Positions 43,901 through 54,740 of a stretch of DNA of 64,000 nucleotides are shown piece after piece. Below the pieces are notes generated by a model. The model worked only from the letters and a program-made list of their open reading frames with translations, did not search any database and had not been told where the DNA came from. The stretch lies in assembly GCF_963169125.1 (NCBI RefSeq), contig NC_084793.1:229526360-229590359 (forward strand). The letters are read 5' to 3'. The translations under genes and the position numbers were made by a program. Source of the stretch: Humulus lupulus (lineage: Eukaryota > Streptophyta > Magnoliopsida > Rosales > Cannabaceae). How positions within the stretch are numbered: the stretch's first letter is position 1; the number at the start of each line of letters is the position of its first letter.

Positions 43901-45209
43901 TCTCCACTTTAAAACTTTTTGGGGGTCGTTGCTCCAGGCTCATGGTACACGGGGGTGGACTTTGTCTAGCTCCCTTGGCGTACCTATCTCGTCTTTTCCT
44001 TGACTTTCTTCCAAATCCTAGACCTTTGAAGATTTTTCTTACTTTTACTAGTACTTCCAGGGCTCTTTCTTGGGCTCGTGATGAGGCCGACCTATCCTCT
44101 GGTTTTTGGTTCTCCTTCAAGACATACCTGCCTAGGTTCCCCCTGCATATTAGTTCCCCACTTTCTACTTTTAAATGGGTAAATTTTGTTGTGGTATTGG
44201 CAATACCTACTGGGGTCCCTTTTGGATCGGTCTCTTTTCATCGACGGAGGTCTCTTGAAGGGAACCTAATTTTCATTCATGAGGAATATATGCTCCTTAG
44301 TAGCCGTCATGTCTATATAGAAGGAGTATGGATTTTTCCTGGATTCACCTCTGCGTTTGTGTTTCTCTGGTGGTCATTCCTTGGCCCTTCATACACTCTC
44401 CTCTTCTTTGCATCATTTGAGCCTTCATGGGCTGAGGGCTTGGAAATGGGTTAACTTTTTTCTGCCTTAAGGTTCTTGTGGCCATCCTCGGTGTAGATGT
44501 ATTTCTGTGCCCATTCACAGAAGTCATCCAAGTTTCTTTGACTAGCATCGTCCCTCCACCTTTGCTCTTGGGGGGTACTTTGTTGGCCTAGGGCCTCCAT
44601 GGTGCTTTGTCCATGGAGTGTTACTAGTGGAAAGTCGGGTCCACCCATCATCCATGGGAACAATGGTGTCTCATCTCCCACGCTCCTTCTCCCTATGCTT
44701 GGGAAGGGGCATGCTTGACTTCCTTTGCAGTAAGTCGTTCAACACCTTCTGCATGTTTTCTAGCATGGTTTCCTGCCATTGATTCTTCTTGTGAAACTTA
44801 GGTATCTCATCCTCATAAAAGTGGGTTCGGGAGTTGGAGCTAACAGAGTGTACCCAAGGACTCTTGCCAGGCCTGTGTATAGAGAGACCTAGATCCTAGT
44901 GGCCGGAGCACGACGCAGTCAATAGTTGAGGAGGAAGGTGCATACACAGGCCACCCATGGGGGAGGCTAATGGTTTAGAATGACCTTCTTTAGGTTGGGC
45001 TACCGGGGACGATGCCTCCTTCACCTCTCCAGTGGCTAGAGGTTCCTTCGACATACCTTCCTTCTCAGGTGGTGGTGAGTCTCTTCTGGAGGCTCTTAGT
45101 TGCTCTCCGTCTGGGTGAATCTCAACATCCTGAGATTCCTATAGGCGTCTTGAATGCCTTGGCATTTCTTCTTGTCAGAATTAATGGAAGAACAATGGCT
45201 TAAGACTTG
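43901..45209 (-). pseudogene. gag: TatD gag, with the core missing
   Basis: Readable pieces are an acidic/Pro-rich N-terminal part near 44900-45200, DDFCEWAQKYIYTEDGHKNL at about 44460-44530, and a C-terminal part SGELICRGNLGRYV followed by KENQKPEDRSA near 44080-44170. The central gag core (SDP-H...F blocks) seen in TatB and TatC is not found. The region is about 1.3 kb against 2.4 kb in TatC, so an internal deletion is likely. Many stops. Confidence 0.7.
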
Positions 45210-45211
45210 TC

Positions 45212-45233
45212 CTTCCCACAGACAGCGCCCAAC
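45212..45233 (-). other. TatD primer-binding region
   Basis: Minus strand: GTTGGGCGCTGTCTGTGGGA directly after the LTR end. This is close to the GGCGCCGTCTGTGGGA leader common in plant gypsy elements, and clearly different from the leader of TatB, TatC and X. TatD therefore uses another primer and is a separate subfamily. Confidence 0.65.
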
Positions 45234-46176
45234 TATTGGTGGTGAGAACTCATCAATGATATTAGGTCGAAAAACTCAAAGATATATATTAAGAAAATGA
45301 TGAACTCAGAAGAAACTTAGAGAAAAATTGAAGAAGAAAAGGTTTGAACAACAATGGAGAAAAAATGCTCGTATATTACTCAATAGCGCTAGTACATAGT
45401 GAATTTTCCAACCCCCCCCCCCCCCCCAATAATGATTAGAGGAGGCCTTATTTATAGGGGAGCTTTAATGGCTCTTAGTACCAAAACAGTCCCAAGGGGA
45501 CAAAGAAATTGTGGTACTACGGGGCACCTTAGAGGATCATGGTGTAGGCATTAGTGGTGTCGAGCTTTAGGCCTATCGGGTCTGATAGTGGTCGGATGCA
45601 TGGGAGGATGTACTCCTCCTCCCAGTACTTTGTACGACAAAACTCCTCTGACTTAGTACGACTTCTACTCTTGTGATTTAGTACGCTACTTCTCCTTTGA
45701 TGGCCATGTCTGGTCCGTACTCCGTACTACTTAGACCTTTTTTGTACCTCTACTTTGTATATATCTTGATAAGCCCTTGAGAGCTTTAGTGTAAGGTACT
45801 TATAGCTTGAGGCTGAAGAGAGACTATGCCTTCAAGCTGTACGAATCTATTGGTCTTATTTACTCTCAAGCTCAATGGTGGTCCTAAGCCGGCACTCCAA
45901 GGTTTTTGAGGTCCTTTGAATCATCTTCTTGGCCTCTAAGGAGTCTCGCATGCATTCTACAGTCTTGAGTAGGGTTGAACTGATGTTTAGGCTTCAGGGG
46001 GCCTTGAGCTCGCCCCCCAAGTCACCCCAAGCTGAGCTCCCCCCCCCCCCCCCCTCCCCCCAGGTCACTCCCTGGGTGATCTCATCCATGGGGGTCTTGT
46101 TGGGTGTGGGCTTGGTCTTCGTATTTTTCCTATCTTGTCAAAGATCCTCTTGGATGCTTGCTTCTTGTTTGGCTTC
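45234..46176 (-). mobile_element. TatD 5' LTR
   Basis: 943 bp in minus orientation. The plus left end TATTGGTGGTGAG corresponds to TGTTGACGGTGAG in the other copy. The right end GGCTTC abuts the ATAGC duplication. The minus-strand TATA box (TATAAATA) lies near 45446-45454. C runs lie at 45413-45427 and 46039-46054. The right end seems to lack about 24 bp present next to the purine tract of the 3' LTR. Confidence 0.85.
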
Positions 46177-46181
46177 ATAGC
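46177..46181 (+). repeat. Target duplication of TatD, right copy (ATAGC)
   Basis: Matches 20397-20401 and is followed by TatB codons for AALSRFVSKATEKC that continue the interrupted reverse transcriptase. Confidence 0.9.
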
Positions 46182-47160
46182 AGCGCTCAGTCGTTTCGTA
46201 TCGAAAGCCACCGAAAAGTGCATCCCTTTCTTCAACACCCTCCAAGGAGGTCAACAGTTCAAATGGATGGAAGAATGTGAGCAAGCTTTCCAACAGCTTA
46301 AGGCACATATGGAAAATCGCCCGATATTATTAAAGTCAATGGATAGAGAGCCATTGCTCCTTTACCTGGCCATCACAAAGCATGACATTGGTGTAACATT
46401 AATAGGCGAGGTAGGCCACTCCCTACATCCAGTCTATTATGTCAGCAAGCGACTCCTTGGGTCGGAGTCTAGATATCCACTCATGGAGAAGCTGACTTTT
46501 TATTTTATGATTGCTTCAAGGAAGCTCCACCCCTATTTCCAAGCACATCACATCAAAGTGCTCATTAACCATCCTTTGAGATAGGTCCTCCAGAAGCTAG
46601 AGGCCTCCAAGAGACTTCTCAAATAGGCAGTCAAACTTAGTCGATTCGACATATCATACCACCCGAGGACCTCCATCAAAGGACAAGCGTTGGCAAACTT
46701 CATTGCAGAGTGCATATGAATAACTAAAGGGCATGAGGAAACCCCTTCTCTTGCACTATATGGAAACTTTATTTGGATTGGTCATTCAATGAGTAAGGGG
46801 CTAGAGTAGGACTAATCTTGGTATCAGTTGAGGGGCACAGGATTCACATTGCTCTAAGATTTGGGTTTGATGCCTCGAACAATGAGGCTGAATATGAAGC
46901 CCTCCTAGCCAAATTGCAAGTTGCTCGAGAGCTTAAAGTTGAGGGACTCAAAATCTACAGTGACTCTCAGCTGGTATTGAATCAAATCCTTGGAGAGTGT
47001 CAAACCTGGGTTACAAAGAATGTCACCTACTTGGCCAAGGCCTAAGAAGTTCTACACAACTTCAAGAAATATACTATCCGACAAGTTCCACGGGAACAGA
47101 ACTCCAACACCGATGCTCTAGCCAAGCTATCCACTCTAAGGATGTGGAGATGTTCAATGT
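46182..47160 (+). pseudogene. pol: TatB reverse transcriptase end and RNase H regions
   Basis: ALSRFVSKATEKCIPFFNTL and WMEECEQAFQQLKAHM are followed by the first RNase H (YYVSKRLLGSESRYPL, LHPYFQAHHIKVLINHPLR), open to 46584. The plant-type RNase H is at 46818-47045 (GFDASNNEAEYEALLAKL, IYSDSQLVLNQILGE), then QVPREQNSNTDALAKLS in a second frame. UAG and frame changes near 46585 and 46700-46810 break it. Confidence 0.9.
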
Positions 47161-48456
47161 GGTCCCGATTGATTGCTTGGCTTCTCCAAGCATCATAGAT
47201 CCCGAGGAAGTGGAAACAATCCAGCATCAGGATAGTTAGATGGCGCCAATCACGAAATAACTTGTCTCCGGAGAACTATCGCATGACAAGAAAGTGGCTT
47301 GGAAGCTACTCTATCAAGATCCTTGGTACGTGATCATGGACAACAAATTATATAGGCATGGATACTCATTACAACTATTTCGGTGTGTGTTCGAGTAGGA
47401 AGCAAGACTCATCCTCTGAGAAGTGCACAAAGGCTTCTGCAGAGACCACGCTAGGGGGAAAATCTAGCCAAAAAGATTATGGGACAAGGATATTTCTATC
47501 CCACGATGAACGGTGACTCTCTGGAGTATGTAAATAAATGCAACGAATTCTAGGGATACGCTAACATCCCCTGTGCCCTAATGAGCTCACTCAGATGACA
47601 AGTCCATGACTCTTCGCAGTCTGGGGCTTTGAATTAATAGGTTTCGTGCCCACGGGAAAGGAATGAGTAAAGTATGCGATTATGGTAGTCAACTACTTCA
47701 CAAAGTGGGTTAAATTCAAACCTCTCGCTACCATCACCTCCAATAAGGCGTTGGACTTCGTCATTAAAAACATCATTTGTTGTTATGGACTCCCAAGGAA
47801 GATAGTCTCATGGCCTAAAATTCGACAATGAACTGTTCACTGATTTTTATGAAAGACATGGAGTCATCAAGATTTTCTCCTCTGTATCTCATCTGCAAGC
47901 AAACAGACAAGTAGAATCTATCAGCAAGAGGCTTAAATCTACTTTAAAAGAAAAGGTTAAAACAGGCAAAAGGTGTTTGGCCCTTGGAGTTGCCTAAAGT
48001 ACAATGGAGTTATCATACCACTGCTAGGACGTCATTTCTCCCTTCTACATGGCCTACGGGTATGAAGACATGCTCCTAGTTGAAGATGCCATCTCCACGC
48101 ACCGAAGAATGACATATGACTCGACAACCAACCACCCTTTACTTTAGGAATCATTGGACCTTGTTGAAGAACTCAAAGAAGCTACTCAGCTCCAAGTAGC
48201 TTCTTACCAACAAAAAGTTGCGAAATACTTCATTTCCAAAGTGAAAGATAGGAAGTTTGAGGTCGGGGACTTAGTGTTACGATGATTTTTCTTGGCAACA
48301 TGATACCCAAGTGCTGGAGTGTTGAATCCAAACTGGGAAGACCCTTACCAAGTCGAGAGCTTTATTTATCTTGTTACAAACAAATTAGCTTGACTAAACA
48401 GGGAGTTAATTCCTCACGCCTGGAATGCCGAGCACCTCTGGCAGTATTACAAGTAA
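47161..48456 (+). pseudogene. pol: TatB integrase
   Basis: Heavily decayed. Remains of the zinc-binding domain are at 47415-47560 (EVHKGFCRDHA). The core is at 47630-47960 (NYFTKWVKFKPL, VLDFV-like and QANRQVES). The C-terminal domain ends near QYYK at 48445-48456. Stops occur in every frame. Identification rests on block order and on alignment with TatC. Confidence 0.8.
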
Positions 48457-48516
48457 TGCAAACACCTATGCATTTTCGTATTTTATTGTTCATATGTAGC
48501 CCCCAGGAAACTAATG

Positions 48517-48521
48517 TAAAT
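48517..48521 (+). repeat. Target duplication of S1, left copy (TAAAT)
   Basis: TAAAT precedes the TG start of S1 and recurs at 50892-50896 after its CA end. Confidence 0.9.
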
Positions 48522-49163
48522 TGTGGCATCCCATAGTTCCTAATATGGCTTAGTGCCTTGATTAGGGAGCCATGAGGGCATCATTGGAATATTATATGAT
48601 TTAATTGAATTTTTATTGTGATTATGTGAATTGCATGAGTTATATTATGATATGACTGATTATGAATGTTTAAGTGTATTAAATGTGTGTAATAGGCCCG
48701 TTTTTATTTAAAGGGGCTTATTTGTAATTTTGACCCGCTAAGGGTATAATTGCGATTATATTGTATTATACGATTGAGACCACATTATTATGTGGATATA
48801 TTTGAGATATTCGGTAGGAGTCGGTCCTTTTGAGTAAGATAGCGCTAGAGCCACAACGGGGATTAATACCCGGCTCGGGGTGAGCCAATGGGTATTTTGG
48901 TAATTCAGTGAGTTACCGGGACTCATTGGAGTATGAGTCATATTTTGGGAAAAATAGTGGCATTTGTTATATGAAGGAATTAGTTGGGAATTTTTAGTTT
49001 ATGGAGGGATTAGAGAGTTAAAATGTCAATTTTTCCCTTAGTGGGCTTTGTGAGGAAAGTTTTAAGTGGGGACATTTTGGTCTTTTGGACCATTAGACAG
49101 ATATATGTCCAGCTAAGTGATAAACTCATAAAGCAGAACACTCACTCCCTCTCTTTCTCTTGT

Positions 49164-49203
<40 letters not shown>

Positions 49204-50891
49204 TATTGAGCTTGCTTGATTTTGGGAAGGAGTCTTGATTCTAAAGCTTGGAAGCAAGCTTGATTGGGCAATTTGAAGGTGTTAAGAGTTTTAGCAGCTA
49301 GAGGATTCGAATAGTTGCAAGAAATCAAGAGGTAAATTGAATCCATAAGGTTTTTCAGTTTTTGGTTTTCAGTTTTGAAAGTTTCTAAAGAAGTTCTTCG
49401 ATGTTGAGTTTTAGTTAAGTATTAAGGTTGTTTACAGTATTTCTGAGTTGCTGGGACCATTCTGGTTAAATTCGTGTTTTGGGGTGAATTCGGAGGAGCT
49501 GCGATTTTTGAAATAGCTATAAATTCTAGGTTCGCAAGGTCGCATCGCAGCGCTGTTTTTGAAGTGCCACGATCCGCATGAACTCCCCTGCCTGGAACCG
49601 CCTTAGCGTCGCGATGCAAGTGCAAGGGATTTTCGAGTTTGGCTCTCTACCTAGTCAGGCGTCACAGCTTTTTTGTGGGGGTGTCGCAACTCAAATAGGG
49701 AAAAGTGGAAAAAATAGGTTTTGGGTTATGGGAACCCAAACGTATGGGCTCGAGAATGGTTCGACTACCCGGTTTAGTAGACTTCAAGGTCCTGGAGGCT
49801 AGGACTTGGTCCGGAAGCCTTTATTGGTTCAGTTATTGATAGGTACTCCTTGTTATGGTTATGACTAGGGTATATCGTTAGGATCATGAGGAAAGGATCG
49901 CACTCGGGGTTGCCAGACGCTATTCGCTCGAGACTTGAGGTAAGAAAACTGCACCTGGATTGTGGTTAGGGCTTGAGCCCCAGTTATTGAACATGGTTAT
50001 AACCGTGCTTAGAATGTTTTATTAAACATGTTTTACTGTGTTGTGCATATCTATGCTAAGTAATGTATGCTTATCTATTATATCTGATTGAAAAGCTCAT
50101 CTTATAAGTCGAGGGCTTATATGTTATATCTAATTGAAAAGCTCGGCTTATAAGTCAAGGGCTTATCTGTTATATCTGATTGAAAAGCTTGGCTTATAAG
50201 TCGAGAGTGGCAATGGCGTGCTGAATGCATGCCGATGTGGCAAGGCCAACACAGAAGCGTGATATACGCTTGTGCGACCCTATGATCGCTTGGAATATAA
50301 AGCGCGAAGTACACTTGGCTAGCTCTAAGGCTAGTTAACAGGGAATAGGGCAATGGGACACCGGTGTGACTCTATAGTCGCTTATGTGTATTAAATGCAT
50401 GCACGAGTATGGTTATTACTGTTAGGCATGTTAATTATGATTCTATAATCTATTGATTAACTGCTTATGAGCATGTTTATGTTTTCTTGCCGAGGCTCGG
50501 CTCACGGGTGCTAAATGGTGCAGGTAAAGGAAAGGGAAAGTTGGACCAACCATGAGTTGGAGAGCTTCAGGGGTGGGGTGTAAATATGCGGCCTGCTCGA
50601 CTGCCATAACAGAGATTACTTGCTGGAACTAGGGTTGAACCCTGATTTTACAGCTTAGGTCAGCCTTTTGTATTCATTTTGGATCTGTAATAGTTATAAA
50701 CTCTTTTTGGGATTGCCATGTTATGACTTAAACCCTTTTTAATGAAAAGGGTTACTGTTTGACCAAAAACATTTAGTACCTAAACATTGTGTTAGTTTCA
50801 ATTACACGTTTTAAGTCCAAATGACTCATTTAGCTATTTAAGAACTATTTTTAGTACACAGTTAACAGTCCTGGATTAGTCGGACATTACA
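48522..50891 (+). mobile_element. Solo LTR S1 of the Tekay-type family
   Basis: 2370 bp, TGTGGCATCCC to GGACATTACA, with a perfect TAAAT duplication. It shares several blocks in order with the 3' LTR of X but in opposite orientation. Contents are a CT microsatellite (about 49168-49200) and three tandem units of about 46 bp from 50080 (TATCTGATTGAAAAGCT with TTATAAGTCGAGGGC). There is no gag or pol, so it is the product of recombination between two LTRs of one element. It lies 66 bp after the TatB pol stop. Confidence 0.92.
50080..50215 (+). repeat. Three tandem ~46 bp units in S1
   Basis: Units start at 50080, 50127 and 50173, each with TATCTRATTGAAAAGCT and CTTATAAGTCRAGGGC. LTR-internal minisatellite. 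Confidence 0.85.
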
Positions 50892-50896
50892 TAAAT

Positions 50897-51687
50897 CGTG
50901 TGCACAAAACACAATAGATGAAATTTAGAAAAAATGATTGTATTTTTTAATATTTTATTTTTTATCACTTGAGGATGTACTCGCTCGCAGACCCAGACAA
51001 GTGAACAAAGACCTCAGTCTCCAATCACTTGGGGGCATAAGCAAGGAGTTAATCATCCTACGGGAATAACTGCTCATGAAGTAAGACCTAGGGAACTCAA
51101 CAAGAGGAACCTATACGAGGTACCTTAGAGTAAACCTAGAGTCACAAAGATTGCGAGAGTTTGTAAGCCTAGAGAACACATCAAAAGGAACCTATATGGG
51201 TACCTTAGAGTAAACCTAGTGCCATAAAATCTAGAGCCCTATATCCAAAAGTAAGCACGAGAACTTAGCTCACTTCCTGAAGAACAAGCACTCGAGAAAC
51301 AAGCTAAGTCACCGAGGTTGAAAAAATGGACTCGCAAAGTCCTGAGTTTGTCTAAAACTTGGGCCCACAAACAAAGTCGATAAAGCCAAAGGTTAAATTA
51401 AGTCAATTTTTTTGTAACATCCAATTATTTAAGGAAATTGATAAAACATTGTATTTCTTAAGTCCAATTTGAAATATTACTAAATAGTATATGAAGGTAT
51501 AAAAGCTAAGTACTAAAAAGTAAATTGCAAAGAAGGCACGCAAGTAGAGTATAAAAAGCTATAAAAGGCTATTAAGTATACAAATATACAAAAGTGCTCG
51601 GGAGCTTGAGCATTATAAGTTTTCTTTGCCTAAAAAGCATGGCTCGCATTCCTATTATATAAAGAAAAATATTAAAATTAATCCTAC
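50897..51687 (+). other. TatB spacer between pol and antisense gene
   Basis: Non-coding. The internal purine tract ACTTGGGGGCATAA is at 51027-51040. Two tandem units of about 81 bp begin at 51085 and 51166 (CCTAGRGAAC, then TACCTTAGAGTAAACCTAG). It is the same layout as TatC, with an unrelated repeat sequence. Confidence 0.7.
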
Positions 51688-53297
51688 CCAGGGGAACTTC
51701 CTCAATGAGGTCAACAATGGGGTTGGGATCAGAGGACCTAGCAGCAGCAACAACAGTCTTGGCCCGGAGATGCTCCTAGAATAGTGCACGAGTAGCATCA
51801 GCATCGCCGATAAAGCTTAAGTCCATGTCCCGGTTGTGAAGCCAGGACTTGTAAAAAGCATTCTCAACAATACTTTCCATCTTGTTCTCCAGAAGGTCCT
51901 TCTGCTGGGTGAGATCCTTAAGCCATGGCCCTATTACGATTCTCCAAGGCCAACTTCTCTCTACGAAGAGTGTTGGCCTCCTCTGCAACTCGAGCATCCT
52001 CGTTCTGGGCTTTGGTGGCCACTTCCTTAATTTCCTTGGTCTCTTCTTAAACCTTGGTGACCTACTCCTTAGCTACTTGAGCCTCCTCCTTGGTTGCCTT
52101 GGTCTTCTCCTTGGCTACCTTAGCCTCCTCCGTAAGCCTAGTGGCCTCTTCCTGAACTATGGTAACCCCCTCCTTGGCTACCTGAGCCTCCCCCTTGGCT
52201 GCCTTGATCTCCTCAATTTTTTCCTTGGATGTCTCCCTAAGCTCCCGAGATCGGGCCTTCTCCTCCTCGAGAGCTGTCTGTAGTTGATTTACCTCTTCAG
52301 CGAGAACACTGGACTTCAAAATGGCCAGCTTTTATGTGGGCTGTTGGATTTCATAGGATTTTTCCATCACTATGTTCCCTAAAGGTTTGACCATCAAATC
52401 TGCCAGAAAGCAGAGAGTTAGTATTGAACACAAAGAACGTAGAACACAATGCGAAGAATAAGAGATGTTTACCTTCAATATGGCTTGCTGACACGACGAG
52501 ATGAGACATTCCTTATCATCATCCCCCAGCTGGGCATATCTCATTGCAGTTTGATCGCACATTGCAAATCTTATCCTCTAGAGAAGCTCTGCAGCTAATG
52601 GAGCAACGAAGGGACCGAGCTTCTCGGCCAATAATCCCTCCAGCTATGTGAGACCAATCGAAGGCTCATGAGGCGTCACCTTTGGAGGCTTTAGTTTGCG
52701 AATGTACGCTCCCATCTCATGGACTAGAGCATTTCCCTCCTCCAGTCGAGCATTGCAATGCTCCACCATTGCGTGGTACCTCTTGAGCAACTTCCCCTCG
52801 TAGTGCTCGAGGTACACGAGTAGGCAAGGAGGACTCTGGACCTCCATTGGGAGAGGAAGAACCTAGATCTCTAGGACTTTGACTACCCCAGGGACTTCAA
52901 CAAATCTAGGGGAGAGCACATCCCCCAAAAACACCTCCAAAATTGGAGTTTCACTCAGCTTGCGTGGTTATGATTCAGGCGCCACTCACTGCCTCTTTGG
53001 GGGCGGAGCAGGTTCCACCCCCTCTCGAGCCCTTTTTGACCCTCTAGTCTCAGATCCCACAGCCTCGAGGACATCCAAGTCTGGATCGAAGGCAATAGCT
53101 GCAAACTTCATCTGATCTACAAAGTGAAAAATAGCGGGTCAATACATAACGAAAACAAAGGAAATAATACAATAAAGTAATAAAGTTGGTCGAGAGCACA
53201 TGGACTTCTCGGGAAGCCCCACCACTTGACAGCTCCCCCGGATGAAGCACCGAATGAGTGAAGGCCCTCTTCAGTTGGCCCATTTCCTGAGTAGTAC
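51688..53297 (-). pseudogene. TatB antisense gene, 3' exons
   Basis: Minus strand. An exon at about 53115-52465 starts after a TTTGTAG acceptor-like site (DQMKFAAIAFDPDLDVLEAV). It contains YEGKLLKRYHAMVEHCNARL and ends in a GTAAAC donor near 52470. The last exon from about 52395 starts after TCTGGCAG and is a Lys/Glu/Ala coiled coil (EEVNQLQTALEEEKARSREL). It carries WLHNRDMDLSFIG, and ends near 51690 with DPNPIVDLIEEVPLG. These match exons 3 and 4 of TatC in order. The first exons lie beyond the F insertion, outside the window. Stops and a frameshift near 51960 show decay. Confidence 0.72.
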
Positions 53298-54285
53298 TGG
53301 TCCCTAATTAAAACCCAATTTCTTTGTAATCTCATTTAATTATCAATAAAAGAATAGAAATAATTGTTTTACCTTGGTCAATCACTTTGCTCGCATGTTT
53401 TATTTTCATGATTATTTTTTTAATATAAACTTCTATTAAGTCCCGAGCATATAGCTAATCCTATTTATAGTGACGTAATCACGGTGGAATATAAATATGA
53501 TTATATTTTCAAAATAAGTTAGTCCTAAGATTAGTCAGTGCACATGATTTACACTGACTTGCCAATCTACGATATGATCTACTTACACATTGTAGTGTTA
53601 TGTTCTTTCCAGAACATTAGCAAAGTAGATAAGATTAGATGTATTTGTTGCATTGGACAAGACCGATATTGACAGTTGATAGGATAAGAGTACATACTGT
53701 TATTATCTATTCTAGTCATATCATATAGTTGACCATAGGTCAATTCAATCTCAATTCTGAGTGGTTAGTATTCTAACTAATTGTATTATTTGAGTTCTTT
53801 GACTTGTCCGTTACCAGCTTAATTTACAGACTAACTCATACTTACATCTTGGGAACTCAGTAGTATAATTGAGTGGGAGTTTTAATCATAGAGATGAACA
53901 TCTATAGCTTCTGATGAAGAAGTGAAAAGATGGTTTCCTTTTAGTTTGGTTCAAGGTGCTAAATGATAGAGATCTCATTTCAGTAATTAATATTAGTTTA
54001 CTGAAATATCATTTACAAGGAACTAAGTGTTTTAAGGATAAAATACAATGAGGGGTAAAACGATATTTTAGTCCCATCTCATTGTAGACCATATATAGAG
54101 GATTGAGTGACAATTATGGTTGTAACAATGGATAATTAATAGCGTATCTATATTTGTTATAGAGCATTCTATGAATTCAAGAGTGCACTTCTGAGACTTT
54201 AGTTGAGTCACGAGGAATTAATAAGTTAGTAAATTATTTTTTAGATTTACGATAACTTATTGGAGCTTGATTTCATAGGCCCGTG
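53298..54285 (+). mobile_element. Copia F LTR, 5' part, interrupted by copia E
   Basis: Starts TGGTCCCTAATTAAAAC inside TatB antisense sequence and runs in plus orientation. Its first 370 bp match the start of the E 3' LTR (TGCCCTAATTAAAATC on minus), so the two families are related. It is longer than the E LTR and still continues when E cuts in at 54286. The rest should lie to the right of the window. The E duplication here is CCGTG (54281-54285). Confidence 0.72.
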
Positions 54286-54712
54286 TGGTAGGAAACTTAT
54301 ACAGGATCTTTATTTATTTTCCTGTAGATCTACTATTAAACAATGAGACAGTCTTGTCCAATGCAACAAATACATCCGATCTTATCTACTTTCCTAATAT
54401 TCTGGAAAGAACATAACACTACAATGTGTAAGTAGATCATATCGTGGATTGGCAAGTCAGTGTAAATCCTATGCACTGACGAATCTTAGGACTAACTCAT
54501 TTTGAACATATAATCATATTTATATTCCACTGTGATTACGTCACTATAAATACGATTAGCTATATGCTCGGATTTGATAGAAGTTTATATTAAATAAATA
54601 ATCATGAAAATAAAACATGTGAGCAAAGTGATTGACCAAGTCAAAAAAAGATTTCTATTCTTTTATTGATAATTAAATGAGATTACAAAGAAATTTGATT
54701 TTAATTAGGGCA
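54286..54712 (-). mobile_element. Copia E 3' LTR
   Basis: 427 bp, minus orientation: TGCCCTAATTAAAATC at 54712 to TTTCCTACCA at 54286. The first bases inside the element are a GTGGGAGTTTGATGGGG purine tract, as in many copia elements. With F it forms a large inverted repeat (53298-53671 against 54343-54712). Confidence 0.85.
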
Positions 54713-54740
54713 TAAAACCCCATCAAACTCCCACTTGCAC
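54713..54740 (-). other. Copia E polypurine tract
   Basis: Minus strand AAGTGGGAGTTTGATGGGG before the LTR start. It has the composition and position expected of a Ty1/copia plus-strand primer. Confidence 0.75.

Noticed and set aside
49023..49238. Possible host peptide gene with Ser/Leu run
   Set aside because: The run is the CT microsatellite of the S1 LTR.
53298..54712. Inverted-repeat DNA transposon
   Set aside because: The arms are the start regions of two copia LTRs, one followed by its polypurine tract and pol. There is no transposase.
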